A stretch of 64,000 nt of DNA. Source: Synechococcus sp. PROS-7-1 (lineage in GTDB: Bacteria > Cyanobacteriota > Cyanobacteriia > PCC-6307 > Cyanobiaceae). Every line of letters begins with the position of its first letter. The first letter of the stretch is position 1. The DNA lies in NCBI RefSeq assembly GCF_014279795.1, contig NZ_CP047945.1, positions 1,384,572 through 1,448,571 of the forward strand, in the 5' to 3' direction. A program made the translations under genes and the position numbers. The notes below the pieces were generated by a model, which searched no databases, was not told the origin of the DNA, and saw nothing but the letters and a program-made list of their open reading frames with translations. Below are positions 20,404-30,072 of this stretch, piece after piece.

Positions 20404-21522
20404 GTGACCCTGGCGCTCGATGCTCTTTCTGATCAGAAACATGGTGTTCTGATCTGCGGTCATGGGAGCCGGAACCGTTTGGCGGTTGAGGAATTCGAAG
20501 GCCTCGCCCATGGATTAAAGGCCAGGCTTCCTGACCTTCCTGTGGAGTATGGCTTTCTTGAATTTGCTCAGCCCATTCTCCGTGAGGCACTCGATCGCCT
20601 CCGAGCCCAGGGAGTTGAGAAGGTTCTGGCCATCCCGGCGATGCTATTTGCCGCCGGGCATGCCAAGAACGACATTCCATCGGTCCTCAATACCTACAGC
20701 GCTGAAACGGGTCTGGACATCGATTACGGACGGGAACTGGGCGTTGATCGCTTAATGATTGCTGCAGCAGGAGCACGCATCCGTGAGGCACTCATGGCTG
20801 CGGATCCCTGCCCGGCTGAGGACACCCTGCTGGTCGTCGTAGGGCGTGGATCATCGGATCCCGATGCCAACTCGAACGTGTCCAAAGTGACCCGCATGCT
20901 GGTGGAAGGCTTCGGCTTCGGCTGGGGTGAAACGGTGTACTCAGGCGTCACGTTTCCCTTGGTGGATCCGGGGCTGCGGCACGTTGTGAAGCTGGGATTC
21001 AAACGAATCGTCGTCTTTCCTTATTTCCTGTTTTCGGGAGTGTTGGTGAGCCGAATCAGACAACACACCCTTGGCGTTGCTGAAGATCATCCCAACATCG
21101 AATTCCTTGATGCCCCCTATCTCGGAGATCACAGCTTCGTGCTGGACACGTTCCTCGAGAGAGTGAGCGAGGTGCTGGGGGGAGAAGCGGCCATGAACTG
21201 CTCACTGTGCAAGTACAGAGCCCAGGTTCTGGGGTTCGAGCAGGAAGTGGGCCTCGAGCAAGCCAGTCACCACCATCATGTGGAGGGCCTCACTGAGGCC
21301 TGCAACCTCTGCGAGAGGGAGTGCACTGGCGCTTGCCAGCCCGACGGAGTGCCGATTCCACTTGGGGGCAACCAACACCACAGCCATGACCACAGCCATG
21401 ACCATGACCATGACCATGGTCATGGACACCACCATCCCTACCCCCATGCAGATCACCCCCTCGGGCCCAACACGTTGAGAAGCTCCTCGTCACAGGTAGA
21501 CACATCTGAGCCAGAAAGCTGA
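20404..21522 (+). CDS. cbiX: Sirohydrochlorin ferro/cobaltochelatase (CbiX/SirB-like) with histidine-rich tail
   Basis: This enzyme inserts Co or Fe into sirohydrochlorin on the way to cobalamin or siroheme. The 372-residue protein is a tandem of two CbiX-like domains. The N-terminal one keeps both metal-binding histidines, H20 in GHGSR and H86 in AGHAKND. The C-terminal one starts GRGSS and lacks them, so only one site looks catalytic. After the second domain comes a cysteine-rich link (NCSLC, CNLCERECTGAC), then a tail with 14 histidines in 27 residues (325-351) alternating with Asp and Gly. Such tails usually store or deliver divalent metal. The start is a GTG about 50 bp from the divergent FAD gene. 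Confidence 0.85.
   Translation: MTLALDALSDQKHGVLICGHGSRNRLAVEEFEGLAHGLKARLPDLPVEYGFLEFAQPILREALDRLRAQGVEKVLAIPAMLFAAGHAKNDIPSVLNTYSAETGLDIDYGRELGVDRLMIAAAGARIREALMAADPCPAEDTLLVVVGRGSSDPDANSNVSKVTRMLVEGFGFGWGETVYSGVTFPLVDPGLRHVVKLGFKRIVVFPYFLFSGVLVSRIRQHTLGVAEDHPNIEFLDAPYLGDHSFVLDTFLERVSEVLGGEAAMNCSLCKYRAQVLGFEQEVGLEQASHHHHVEGLTEACNLCERECTGACQPDGVPIPLGGNQHHSHDHSHDHDHDHGHGHHHPYPHADHPLGPNTLRSSSSQVDTSEPES
21378..21425 (+). repeat. Hexanucleotide CCATGA-type repeat coding for the His/Asp tail
   Basis: A short tandem repeat inside the chelatase gene. Units of ACAGCCATGACC appear twice and then shrink to CCATGA units, encoding alternating His-Ser/Asp. Low-complexity DNA of this kind can change length by slippage in multiples of 6, which would alter the metal-binding tail without shifting the frame. 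Confidence 0.7.
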
Positions 21523-21896
21523 AGCAATTCAGACGGATTTCGATGCTCATCCGTCTCTGTCTCAATGCGTCACGAGAGAAACGCACTCATCAGAGTGACT
21601 GATCAATGGCGGCAGCTGTGGAGAGCACGATCTTTTTTCCACAGCTTTAGGGCCGTTTTCCACCGCTGAACAGCAGAAGCCCCAGCATTCATCCCGTGAC
21701 TGTGGGTAGCTCCATTGGCAGCCACAAACACTTGACAACCGAAGTGCTACCGCACTACGAGCGCACTAAGCCCCAAGAGCGCTCTAAGAACTGTCGCGGT
21801 GAGATGAGTCTCATGCGAGATCAGGAATCAATGGCATTCACAGGTGCCCTTTGACGACAAGGGGTGGGCTGTGGCTTCCTTACTGGTGAATGAACA
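21523..21896. other. 374-bp non-coding stretch between cbiX and DUF2811
   Basis: No credible gene lies here. The first 60 bp carry no clear terminator. The middle holds three DnaA-box-like sites (annotated separately). At 21744-21788 there are repeated GCNCTA-type elements, including a near-exact direct pair, GAGCGCACTAAG at 21759 and GAGCGCTCTAAG at 21777, spaced 18 bp. A TTGACA at 21733 could be a -35 box for the downstream gene, but no good -10 follows. Confidence 0.6.
21617..21664. promoter_or_regulatory. Cluster of three DnaA-box-like sites
   Basis: TTTTCCACA at 21635-21643 and TTTTCCACC at 21656-21664 lie in the same orientation, 21 bp apart (two helical turns). TGTGGAGAG at 21617-21625 is an inverted 7/9 match to the classical box. 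TTTTCCACA is the form I recall for cyanobacterial DnaA boxes. No dnaN or dnaA lies nearby, so this may be a titration or regulatory site rather than the origin. Confidence 0.4.
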
Positions 21897-22178
21897 ATGC
21901 CTGAGAGGCTGATGGATCGAAATCATCTTGAACGCTGCATCAATGCACAAACACCCACCAGCGAAGCGGAGTCGCCCTTTGTGAGTCTTGAAGCGGAGAT
22001 TCCTGAAGTGCTCTACGAAGGCATGAAAAGCTTCATCGGCTCCAATCCCTCTTGGGATCAATACCAGGTGATGAGTTCTGCGCTGGCCCAGTTCCTCTTC
22101 CAGAACGGCTGCGCCGAGAGGGCTGTGACGCAGCGCTACCTTGATGACCTCTTCAGCCGCAGTCGCTTGCAGGCCTGA
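21897..22178 (+). CDS. DUF2811 domain protein
   Basis: A 93-residue protein. The stretch starting VSLEAEIPEVLYEGMKSF and ending in CAERAVTQRYLDDLF is the DUF2811 domain, found in cyanobacteria and short enough to be the whole protein. Role unknown. ATG 21897 is used; ATG 21912 is also possible, as GAGAGG lies just before it. The last 26 bases overlap the 3' end of the convergent GMC oxidoreductase gene. Confidence 0.82.
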   Translation: MPERLMDRNHLERCINAQTPTSEAESPFVSLEAEIPEVLYEGMKSFIGSNPSWDQYQVMSSALAQFLFQNGCAERAVTQRYLDDLFSRSRLQA

Positions 22179-23814
22179 GAGCCTCCAGGCAGGCACGACG
22201 GGTGATGGCCATCATCGTGAGTGTTGGGCTTTGCCATCCAGATGAGGGCCAGCAGGCACCATCCACCACCAGCACATTCCGGCAGCGCCACAAACGATTG
22301 CAAGAGTCGACAACGCTCGTTTCTTCACTGAGGCCCATGGGAGCCCCTCCCACTTCATGGATGTAATACCCCGGAGGCGGGGCATCCTCTTGAACAGCAA
22401 TCGCTCCGCGAACGACGGGTTCAACGAAAGGAAGATGCAACAAATCAGCGAGTGAAGCTGGAGTACCACCAGCAATGTCGATGCAGTCTCGAATGGTGTC
22501 TTGCATGTGTGTCACCATCGCCTTTTCATTGGCCCCCCAGCGGCAGCTGATCATGGGCATCGGCACTCCGAGCGAATCACAGCGATCCGAGAGGGTGACG
22601 CGATTGGCCTCAGAGGCCAAGACCTCTCCATGGCCAATCAAAAAGCCGAGGCGTTGATCCGGTTGGCGCTTGAGCCACCAAGGAGGATCAAAGCGATTGA
22701 TCGCACCCCAGAGCCCATAGCCCCGTAGGAACGAACGCCCGTTGCACTGGGCAGGATCATTCCCAAAAGGGAGGAAAAAGCTTCCTGCACCCGAGAGCAG
22801 GCTGGATGGATCCTGCTCCTGCATGGGCGTCCTGCCGGTTAGCGATGGCACTGAGAAAAAGCGGCAACTGGACACGTGATCCATGAGGCCTTGACCCAGC
22901 AAACCGGATGAATCGCGGAAACCGCGGGAGTCGTGCCTTTGCTCCGATTGCAGAAGCAACCGAAGGCTGGCGATGGTTGAAGCGCACAGCACAATCAGAT
23001 CGGCTTCAAGAAGACGCTGCTCACCGCTTGAGCGATCCACCACAACGACGGCCTTGGCTTTGTCCTGACCGGAATGCATCACCAAATTCACGGCCATGAA
23101 GCCGCTGAGCAGCTCCACCCGGCCCGAGGCCCTGGCATGGAGCAACGTCGATCCGTTGCTGCTCGACTTGGGCCAAGACGATTGGGAGCCAGGAAGGCGT
23201 GCAGAGAAACCCCGGGAGTGAATTAAGGAAACGCCCCGATGTTTCAGCAAGGCGGTGCGGAAGCTCTCTTCCTCAGGGAGCAAAGGCAGTGCCGGAGCCA
23301 ACACGCCATCAGGAAGATGCTGAAGACCATCTTGATTACCTCTCACCTGAAAAAAGCGCTCAAGAGCGCTGTAGTGCGGGTCCAGATCGTCGTGACCAAT
23401 CGGCCAGCTTTGCCCGTAGCCATCGGCATCAGCAGCCTTGAAGTCGTAGTCCGAAAGACGCAGCGTGATACCTCCCCAGGTCAGGCTGCGACCTCCCACC
23501 TGACGGCCCTGGGTCCAAAGAAATGGTTGGTCCGTTGGTGTGATGTAGGGATATTGATATTCGTCGGCATACAAAGCAGGATTCTGCTTCCAGTAACCGG
23601 GATGCTGGGATTGCCGTCGATGCCGACCACTCAGCAGACCCTCAGCACGCCGCAGACTGTTCGCCGGTTCTGACCCGAATGCTTGCTCAGGAGTTTGATC
23701 AGGGCCTGCTTCGACAACCAGCACGCGCACTCCTGCTTCGGCAAGGGTCATCGCAGCCACACCTCCAGTGGCTCCGGAACCAATCACGATGGCATCGAAG
23801 GGTTGGTGCGGCAT
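22153..23814 (-). CDS. GMC-family FAD oxidoreductase
   Basis: A 553-residue flavoprotein. IGSGATGGVAAMTLAEAGVRVLVVEAG at the N-terminus is the Rossmann FAD-binding fold. GRQVGGRSLTWGGITLR is the GMC signature, and the C-terminal part (HEVGGAPMG, DGACWPSSGWQSPTLTMMA) supplies the active-site region. Related enzymes oxidise alcohols, sugars or cholesterol; the substrate is not readable here. No signal peptide is obvious. The gene overlaps DUF2811 by 26 bp at its 3' end. Confidence 0.87.
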   Translation of the reverse strand: MPHQPFDAIVIGSGATGGVAAMTLAEAGVRVLVVEAGPDQTPEQAFGSEPANSLRRAEGLLSGRHRRQSQHPGYWKQNPALYADEYQYPYITPTDQPFLWTQGRQVGGRSLTWGGITLRLSDYDFKAADADGYGQSWPIGHDDLDPHYSALERFFQVRGNQDGLQHLPDGVLAPALPLLPEEESFRTALLKHRGVSLIHSRGFSARLPGSQSSWPKSSSNGSTLLHARASGRVELLSGFMAVNLVMHSGQDKAKAVVVVDRSSGEQRLLEADLIVLCASTIASLRLLLQSEQRHDSRGFRDSSGLLGQGLMDHVSSCRFFSVPSLTGRTPMQEQDPSSLLSGAGSFFLPFGNDPAQCNGRSFLRGYGLWGAINRFDPPWWLKRQPDQRLGFLIGHGEVLASEANRVTLSDRCDSLGVPMPMISCRWGANEKAMVTHMQDTIRDCIDIAGGTPASLADLLHLPFVEPVVRGAIAVQEDAPPPGYYIHEVGGAPMGLSEETSVVDSCNRLWRCRNVLVVDGACWPSSGWQSPTLTMMAITRRACLEALRPASDCG

Positions 23815-23950
23815 TCGGTTAAAAGCGATCCATTTCAGGACGCTTGATTCTCAGAGAAACAAGCGGAGTTGCGATGTTGAGATAAAAAACAAGCCATACA
23901 AACGACATCTTGCTCGCGCAAACAATTGCACCACAATCGCAAGAAATCAA

Positions 23951-23981
23951 TAAAAAAACCCCACAACTGCGGGGTTTTTTT
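23951..23981 (-). terminator. Rho-independent terminator after tRNA-fMet
   Basis: On the reverse strand, a run of A is followed by CCCC, an 8-base loop, GGGG and seven T residues. Because it is flanked by A and T tracts it could act in both directions. It lies 6 bp beyond the tRNA 3' end. Confidence 0.8.
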
Positions 23982-23986
23982 GAAGT

Positions 23987-24063
<77 letters not shown>

Positions 24064-24074
24064 GTGACTCATTC

Positions 24075-24103
24075 ACTATACAACTTGGTGTCGAACGACA
24101 CCA
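24075..24103 (-). promoter_or_regulatory. tRNA-fMet promoter -10 and hairpin behind the asparaginase gene
   Basis: On the reverse strand TATAGT (24080-24075) is a good -10 box 11 bp before the tRNA 5' end. Just upstream, 24086-24103 is a perfect 8-bp inverted repeat with a 2-base loop (TGGTGTCG/CGACACCA). It lies between asparaginase and tRNA and may separate their transcripts; it lacks a T run. No clear -35 is visible. Confidence 0.45.
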
Positions 24104-24113
24104 CGAATGTGAT

Positions 24114-25085
24114 TTATGAACGCAGCTCTCCTTCCACCACGAGGTGAACGCCAGGATTGGGAAGCAACAGTTGCTCCTCCAGCTCCTGAAGACCGCTTGG
24201 AGTGAGCCAATCCAACTGGCGCAACACATGCAAAGCAACGGCCTGCTTGGCGCGACGCGCACCATCCACAACCTTGATCGCGACTCCGAGGCCGTCCCCA
24301 GTTCGACTAAGGCATTGAATTCCCTCGGCACCTCCCTTGCTGATGACCTGATTGTGGGAGCGCCGCATCAGCTCGGTGTCAAACCGTCCTTCCCCAGCCA
24401 CAAGCTCGGGGTGAGCCAGCATGGCGCGGCTAATTTGCTCCATCTCAGCGTGGGTTGAGGCACCAAGGTGGGCATAGAGGAGGCCGATTTGGGCCAACTG
24501 AAGTCTGAGGGTGGGGGCTCCGCAGTCGTCCCGTTCGGCCACGAGCTCCTCCGCAGGCAGACCGAGCAGCTCTGCGACGCGACGATTCACCTCCTGCTGA
24601 ACGGGATGGTCTCCACGCAAGTAAGAGTCGAGAGGCCAGCCCATCTTCTTGGCTGTGATTAAAAACCCGGCATGTTTGCCCGAACAATTGTGTTCAAGAG
24701 GACTGCGAGCCCCAGCAGGAATGGGGCATTGGAGATGATCGCTTTCCAACTCGGCATTCCACAACAGTCGGAACGCCTCCCGAGCATGGGACGGAGTGCC
24801 GGCATGGGAGGCACAGCTGATGGCAATGCCCCGCTCTCCGCAGCTGTAAGCCTCCGATGCTCCACTGCTCAACAAGGGCAACGCCTGAAAGGGTTTGAGC
24901 GCCGAGCGCACAAACGTTTCGTGATCTGGCTCTCCGGCTCGCATCAACACACGGCCGCGGCTATCGCAGACCACCACATGAACCCGATGGCTGGATTCAA
25001 CCGATGCGCCTCGTCTCAGCTGCACTTCCAAGGGCGGCACCGCTGTGGGTCGCGCTGAACCTCTGTATCCAGATGGAAGCGACAT
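24114..25085 (-). CDS. Asparaginase, Rhizobium etli type
   Basis: About 323 residues of the asparaginase family exemplified by R. etli AnsA, unrelated to the E. coli enzymes. Markers are ESSHRVHVVVCDSRGR near the N-terminus, SALKPFQALPLL, ISCASHAG, and NCSGKHAGFL with the probable catalytic Ser/Cys-Lys region. It hydrolyses asparagine to aspartate and ammonia. ATG 25085 is preferred to upstream starts that overlap the CGLD27 gene. Last gene of a four-gene run 26605-24114. Confidence 0.82.
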   Translation of the reverse strand: MSLPSGYRGSARPTAVPPLEVQLRRGASVESSHRVHVVVCDSRGRVLMRAGEPDHETFVRSALKPFQALPLLSSGASEAYSCGERGIAISCASHAGTPSHAREAFRLLWNAELESDHLQCPIPAGARSPLEHNCSGKHAGFLITAKKMGWPLDSYLRGDHPVQQEVNRRVAELLGLPAEELVAERDDCGAPTLRLQLAQIGLLYAHLGASTHAEMEQISRAMLAHPELVAGEGRFDTELMRRSHNQVISKGGAEGIQCLSRTGDGLGVAIKVVDGARRAKQAVALHVLRQLDWLTPSGLQELEEQLLLPNPGVHLVVEGELRS

Positions 25086-25107
25086 GAAAGGAGGAGATCC
25101 CTCGAAT

Positions 25108-25602
25108 TCAGAGAGCTTGACAGATGCTCGCACCACCGAGCATCAAGCCAGTGACGAGCGCCATCGCACGACCAAGGCGGCCGAGAATCGGGCGGACTTC
25201 GTGTTGAGCGAGCAAGAGATCACGCTCACGCCAGGCCAGTGGCTTTTCCCAAACCTGGCCGTCGTACCAGCCTGACTCTTCATATTCAACCTGCTCTGAA
25301 AGCAGTCGTTTGTGCACATAGCTCCACCCAAGCCATTGGCGCACCAGGAGCAACATCGGCAGCACGAGTGCAGCAACACCTCCTGCTAAACACAGTCGCA
25401 CTGGGTCGTGCCGAAGAGTCCAGCTTCCACTGGCCACAAGAACACTGACCGGTGAAATGAGAAGCCAGCTGATCAGAAGAGCCCGATCGAGATCAATCTG
25501 TGACTGGCATGGCCACGTAAAAAACCAAGAACGGCTCAGTTCAACGAACTCCTCCTGGGGACGCTGCTCAGGCGGAACAGGGCAGGACACGCTGGAGACC
25601 AT
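25108..25602 (-). CDS. CGLD27-like membrane protein (DUF1230)
   Basis: A 164-residue protein recognised by SWFFTWP near residue 25, two membrane spans around residues 40-90, and the strongly conserved YEESGWYDGQVWEKP followed by LLAQHEVRPIL. This family is conserved across cyanobacteria, algae and plants (CGLD27); plant members are reported to affect iron or photosynthetic homeostasis, with no settled role. It starts 9 bp after rsfS and ends 22 bp before asparaginase. Confidence 0.85.
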   Translation of the reverse strand: MVSSVSCPVPPEQRPQEEFVELSRSWFFTWPCQSQIDLDRALLISWLLISPVSVLVASGSWTLRHDPVRLCLAGGVAALVLPMLLLVRQWLGWSYVHKRLLSEQVEYEESGWYDGQVWEKPLAWRERDLLLAQHEVRPILGRLGRAMALVTGLMLGGASICQAL

Positions 25603-25611
25603 GGAGGGATC

Positions 25612-25977
25612 TCAGTCCTCGGTGGTTTTTGAGGCTAGATGGGGTCGACGCTGGCCGTGGCTCCAGAACGCTTCAAGGTCGTAATAACTGCGCTCACCAG
25701 GCTGAAGCACATGAACGATCAGTTCCCCGTAATCCAAGAGGGCCCATCGTCCTTCGTTGATTCCTTCCTTGCGTAGAGGTAGGCGCTGAACCTCCTCTTC
25801 CAACCGGTCTTCGACGGAACGGGCGATCGCGCGAACCTGCACATCGCTCTGCCCTCCGGCGATCACCATCCAGTCGGCCAGACTTGAGACTTCATCCACG
25901 CGTATGAGCTGGATATCCACAGCCTTGCGGTCGTCACAGGCTTCAGCGGCCAATTCAGCCAGCTGCTCACTATCCAT
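25612..25977 (-). CDS. rsfS: Ribosome silencing factor RsfS (Iojap/DUF143)
   Basis: A 121-residue protein with the Iojap signature DWMVIAGGQSDVQVRAIA and the second block RWALLDYGELIVHVLQPGERSYYDLEAFW. RsfS binds uL14 on the 50S subunit and blocks subunit joining in starvation. The frame extends upstream to 26268 in a shadow of the neighbouring gene; the ATG at 25977 gives the normal N-terminus and overlaps the DUF3318 stop by 8 bp. Confidence 0.93.
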   Translation of the reverse strand: MDSEQLAELAAEACDDRKAVDIQLIRVDEVSSLADWMVIAGGQSDVQVRAIARSVEDRLEEEVQRLPLRKEGINEGRWALLDYGELIVHVLQPGERSYYDLEAFWSHGQRRPHLASKTTED

Positions 25978-26605
25978 AGACGTTCTCACTGGTGACGGAT
26001 TGACGGGACCCCTGTTGCTGAGCCATTTCAGCTCGGGCCTTACCAGCACTCTTGCGCAGAGCCTCCAGACGATCCTCGTAAAACCCCCTCTTCTTCTTCT
26101 TTCTGGTCTTCTCAACGAGGTCCTTGAGGGCACCGCCAAGGCTCTTGTAAGCATTCGGGACGCTGTAACCGAAGCGGCAGGCGAGATCAATCGCACGCTC
26201 ATCAGCAGCGATGGCATCCCGCAAACGCTTCTCGGCGTTGTTTTTGAGATAGAGCCGGTACCCCGCAAACCCGGAGAGCCCCAAGGCCATGATCAGCAGC
26301 AGCCCGTCCTGAACCCAGAGCTCTCCGATGGCACCTCCAAGACCGATAGCTAGTGCGGCCATCTCCCAACCGTCTCGCGGGATGGTGTCGTTCTGAATCC
26401 GCCCAACCTCATGCCAGAAGAGCAAGTTGCGGTAATCCAGAGCCAGGCTGTCCCAGGCATCAAGGTCAACCTGAATCTCCACTTCGTCGCGACCGATTTC
26501 CTCCAGGGTGATCAGAGCAGGATCAACTGCTGCTGCGGCCTCAACGAACACCCAGCTCTGCATTTCGGGGGGCAGCAGCCCCTTCAGGCGCTGGAGTTCG
26601 CTCAT
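25970..26605 (-). CDS. DUF3318 membrane protein
   Basis: About 211 residues. An N-terminal soluble part (LLPPEMQSWVFVEAAAAVDP) is followed by a hydrophobic region of about 35 residues near position 85-120, then a basic C-terminal part rich in Lys/Arg. These features match DUF3318, a cyanobacterial family of unknown role. It heads the operon with rsfS, CGLD27 and asparaginase, and is divergent from carB. Confidence 0.82.
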   Translation of the reverse strand: MSELQRLKGLLPPEMQSWVFVEAAAAVDPALITLEEIGRDEVEIQVDLDAWDSLALDYRNLLFWHEVGRIQNDTIPRDGWEMAALAIGLGGAIGELWVQDGLLLIMALGLSGFAGYRLYLKNNAEKRLRDAIAADERAIDLACRFGYSVPNAYKSLGGALKDLVEKTRKKKKRGFYEDRLEALRKSAGKARAEMAQQQGSRQSVTSENVYG

Positions 26606-26723
26606 GATTTTCACTGTTTCACCTGACCCTCAAAGTTAGCGACTCACCAGCTCACTTCGTTGGGAGTGTTCTTAAGCCAGTGGGCTGCGTGGGAGACTCA
26701 TAAGGTTTGGCCACCCACCATCA

Positions 26724-29700
26724 ATGCCCAGGCGGAACGATCTGCAGCGCATCCTTCTGCTGGGTTCTGGGCCGATCGTGATTGGACAGGCCTGTGAGTT
26801 CGACTATTCAGGAACGCAAGCCTGCAAAGCCCTCAAAGCCGAAGGTTACGAAGTTGTTTTAGTTAATTCCAATCCGGCCTCGATCATGACTGATCCGGAG
26901 ATGGCGGATCGGACCTACGTCGAACCTCTTACTCCTGAGGTCGTCACAAGGGTGATTGAACGAGAGAAGCCGGATGCCCTCCTGCCAACGATGGGAGGGC
27001 AGACAGCTCTGAACTTGGCTGTTGCGCTGGCAGAGAACGGCACTCTGGATCGCTTCGGCATTGAACTGATCGGTGCTGACCTCAAGGCAATCCGCAAAGC
27101 AGAGGACCGGCAGCTCTTCAAGCAGGCGATGGAACGGATCGGGGTGCAGGTCTGTCCTTCTGGGATCGCTTCATCCATGGACGAAGCGAAGGCCGTCGGA
27201 GCCTCCATCGGCACATACCCTCGAATCATCCGTCCGGCCTTCACGCTGGGAGGCAGCGGGGGAGGCATCGCCTACAACCCTGAGGAGTTCGACGCGATTT
27301 GCAAGAGCGGGCTCGATGCAAGTCCGGTTTCGCAGATTCTCATCGAGAAGTCACTCCTCGGCTGGAAAGAGTTCGAACTGGAGGTGATGCGCGATCTCGC
27401 CGACAACGTCGTGATCGTCTGCAGCATTGAAAATCTCGATCCGATGGGAGTGCACACGGGCGACTCGATCACAGTGGCACCCGCTCAGACGCTCACCGAT
27501 CGGGAATACCAGCGTTTAAGGGACCAGTCGATCGCAATCATCCGCGAGATCGGTGTCGCGACAGGCGGCAGCAACATCCAGTTCGCCATCAATCCTCAAA
27601 ACGGCGAGGTGGTGGTCATCGAAATGAACCCCCGAGTGAGCCGATCATCGGCGTTGGCCAGCAAGGCCACAGGGTTCCCGATCGCGAAGATTGCCGCGAA
27701 GTTAGCCATTGGATACACCCTTGATGAAATCCTGAACGACATCACAGGCAAGACACCTGCTTGCTTTGAACCGACGATCGACTACGTCGTTACCAAAATC
27801 CCTCGCTTCGCCTTTGAGAAGTTCCGCGGATCGCCAGCCGTTCTGACCACGGCGATGAAATCCGTTGGCGAAGCCATGGCGATGGGCCGATGTTTCGAGG
27901 AATCGTTCCAAAAAGCGCTGCGATCGCTCGAGACAGGCCTCTCAGGCTGGGGAGGCGATCGGCCGGAACCAACGCTTGAACCAGCCGAACTGGAGCGGTC
28001 CCTGCGGACCCCTTCCCCCGAGCGCATTCTCAGCGTTCGTGCCGCGATGATTGCAGGCCGGAGCGATACCGAGATCCATGCTCTCAGCAGCATCGACCCC
28101 TGGTTCCTGGCCAAACTTCGCCACCTGATTGACGTCGAAGAGCGGCTCCTGTGCGGGAAACGTTTGGATCAGCTCTCAAGCGACACCATGCTTGAGCTGA
28201 AGCAGCTCGGGTTCTCTGATCGTCAAATTGCCTGGCAAACCAACAGCCATGAGCTTTCGGTGCGTGCCCATCGCAAAACACTCGCAGTTCAACCCGTCTT
28301 TAAAACTGTTGACACCTGCGCAGCAGAGTTCGCCTCCTCGACGCCTTACCACTACTCAACTTATGAGAGGGCGGTCGCTCGCATCAACACCAGCGGGGAT
28401 CTTGAGTTTCAGGAACCAGCCAGCGAAGTATCCAGTGACACCCGGCCCAAGCTGATGATTCTGGGCGGTGGTCCGAACCGGATAGGCCAGGGCATCGAGT
28501 TCGACTACTGCTGCTGCCATGCCTCCTTCTCTGCACAGAGCCAGGGGTACTGCACGGTGATGGTGAACAGCAACCCAGAAACAGTCTCCACCGACTACGA
28601 CAGCAGCGATCGTCTGTACTTCGAGCCCCTCACCTTTGAGGATGTGCTGAATGTGATTGAAGTGGAGCGTCCCGCAGGAGTGATCGTTCAATTCGGTGGT
28701 CAGACGCCACTCAAGCTCGCTCTTCCTCTTTTGCGATGGCTCGAAACACCGGAGGGGCAGTCCACCGGCACGCAGATTTGGGGAACAACTCCTGAATCGA
28801 TTGATCTTGCCGAGGACCGTGAACAGTTCGAAGCCATTCTTCGACAGCTAGACATTCGCCAGCCACGCAATGGCCTTGCACGCAGTGAAGCGGAAGCCAG
28901 GGCAGTCGCCGAAACAGTCGGCTATCCCGTGGTGGTCCGCCCCTCGTACGTCCTCGGTGGTCGCGCCATGGAAGTTGTCTATGACGAGAACGAACTGAAC
29001 CGCTACATGAACGAAGCCGTTCAGGTTGAGCCTGATCATCCGGTACTCATCGACCAGTACCTGCAAAACGCCATTGAGGTGGACGTTGACGCCCTCTGCG
29101 ATCACGAGGGCACAGTCGTGATCGGTGGACTGATGGAACACATCGAACCTGCAGGCATTCATTCCGGTGATTCGGCCTGCTGCCTTCCCTCGATTTCACT
29201 GGGGGATGAAGCGCTCAACACCATCAAAACCTGGACAAAAGCATTAGCGCTTCGTCTGAACGTGCGTGGACTGATCAACCTTCAGTTCGCTGTACAAAAA
29301 GCAGAAACCGGTGAAGAAAGGGTGTTCATCATCGAAGCCAACCCAAGAGCATCAAGAACCGTCCCTTTCGTCGCCAAGGCCACGGGTGTGCCTCTCGCTC
29401 GCATTGCAACACGGCTGATGGCAGGAGAGAGCCTCGCGACCATTGGGTTGTTGGAAGAACCTCGGCCGCCCCTGCAAGCTGTGAAAGAGGCTGTTTTGCC
29501 ATTCAGACGTTTTCCAGGTGCAGACTCGCTCCTCGGTCCTGAGATGCGCTCCACCGGAGAAGTGATGGGATGGGCTCCAGACTTCGGAATGGCCTACGCC
29601 AAAGCCGAGATCGCTGCAGGTGAAGCCCTGCCCACGGAGGGTACGGTGTTCCTGTCAACGCACGACCGCGACAAACCGGCCTTGATTCCGGTCGCGCAGC

Positions 29701-30047
29701 GCCTGATCGCTCTTGGATTTGATCTGATCGCGACGGCTGGCACCGCCCAAACCCTTGTTGAGGCAGGGCTGACGGTGACCCCTGTGCTCAAGGTGCATGA
29801 AGGCAGACCGAACATCGAAGATCAGATCCGCTCAGGGGATGTCCAGCTCGTGATCAACACCCCCATCGGCCGCCAGGCTGCTCACGATGATCGCTACCTC
29901 AGGCGAGCGGCCCTCGACTATTCCGTACCCACGCTCACCACCCTGGCAGGTGCCCGCTCCGCGGTTGAAGGAATCGAGGCTCTTCAGTCGCGGAGCATCG
30001 ACATTCACGCGCTGCAGGATGTTCATGCAGGGGTTGAGTCCCGGTAA
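26724..30047 (+). CDS. carB: Carbamoyl-phosphate synthase large subunit
   Basis: A full-length 1107-residue subunit. The two homologous ATP-grasp halves are clear: the N-terminal half begins [15 protein letters not shown] and the second half begins near residue 575 ([20 protein letters not shown]). The C-terminal MGS-like allosteric domain follows (ATAGTAQTL). The enzyme makes carbamoyl phosphate from glutamine-derived ammonia, bicarbonate and 2 ATP for arginine and pyrimidines. It is divergent from DUF3318 across a 118-bp gap in which I see no clear promoter boxes. Confidence 0.97.
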   Translation: MPRRNDLQRILLLGSGPIVIGQACEFDYSGTQACKALKAEGYEVVLVNSNPASIMTDPEMADRTYVEPLTPEVVTRVIEREKPDALLPTMGGQTALNLAVALAENGTLDRFGIELIGADLKAIRKAEDRQLFKQAMERIGVQVCPSGIASSMDEAKAVGASIGTYPRIIRPAFTLGGSGGGIAYNPEEFDAICKSGLDASPVSQILIEKSLLGWKEFELEVMRDLADNVVIVCSIENLDPMGVHTGDSITVAPAQTLTDREYQRLRDQSIAIIREIGVATGGSNIQFAINPQNGEVVVIEMNPRVSRSSALASKATGFPIAKIAAKLAIGYTLDEILNDITGKTPACFEPTIDYVVTKIPRFAFEKFRGSPAVLTTAMKSVGEAMAMGRCFEESFQKALRSLETGLSGWGGDRPEPTLEPAELERSLRTPSPERILSVRAAMIAGRSDTEIHALSSIDPWFLAKLRHLIDVEERLLCGKRLDQLSSDTMLELKQLGFSDRQIAWQTNSHELSVRAHRKTLAVQPVFKTVDTCAAEFASSTPYHYSTYERAVARINTSGDLEFQEPASEVSSDTRPKLMILGGGPNRIGQGIEFDYCCCHASFSAQSQGYCTVMVNSNPETVSTDYDSSDRLYFEPLTFEDVLNVIEVERPAGVIVQFGGQTPLKLALPLLRWLETPEGQSTGTQIWGTTPESIDLAEDREQFEAILRQLDIRQPRNGLARSEAEARAVAETVGYPVVVRPSYVLGGRAMEVVYDENELNRYMNEAVQVEPDHPVLIDQYLQNAIEVDVDALCDHEGTVVIGGLMEHIEPAGIHSGDSACCLPSISLGDEALNTIKTWTKALALRLNVRGLINLQFAVQKAETGEERVFIIEANPRASRTVPFVAKATGVPLARIATRLMAGESLATIGLLEEPRPPLQAVKEAVLPFRRFPGADSLLGPEMRSTGEVMGWAPDFGMAYAKAEIAAGEALPTEGTVFLSTHDRDKPALIPVAQRLIALGFDLIATAGTAQTLVEAGLTVTPVLKVHEGRPNIEDQIRSGDVQLVINTPIGRQAAHDDRYLRRAALDYSVPTLTTLAGARSAVEGIEALQSRSIDIHALQDVHAGVESR

Positions 30048-30072
30048 GGTCACAGAAGATTGATCAAGCCCA

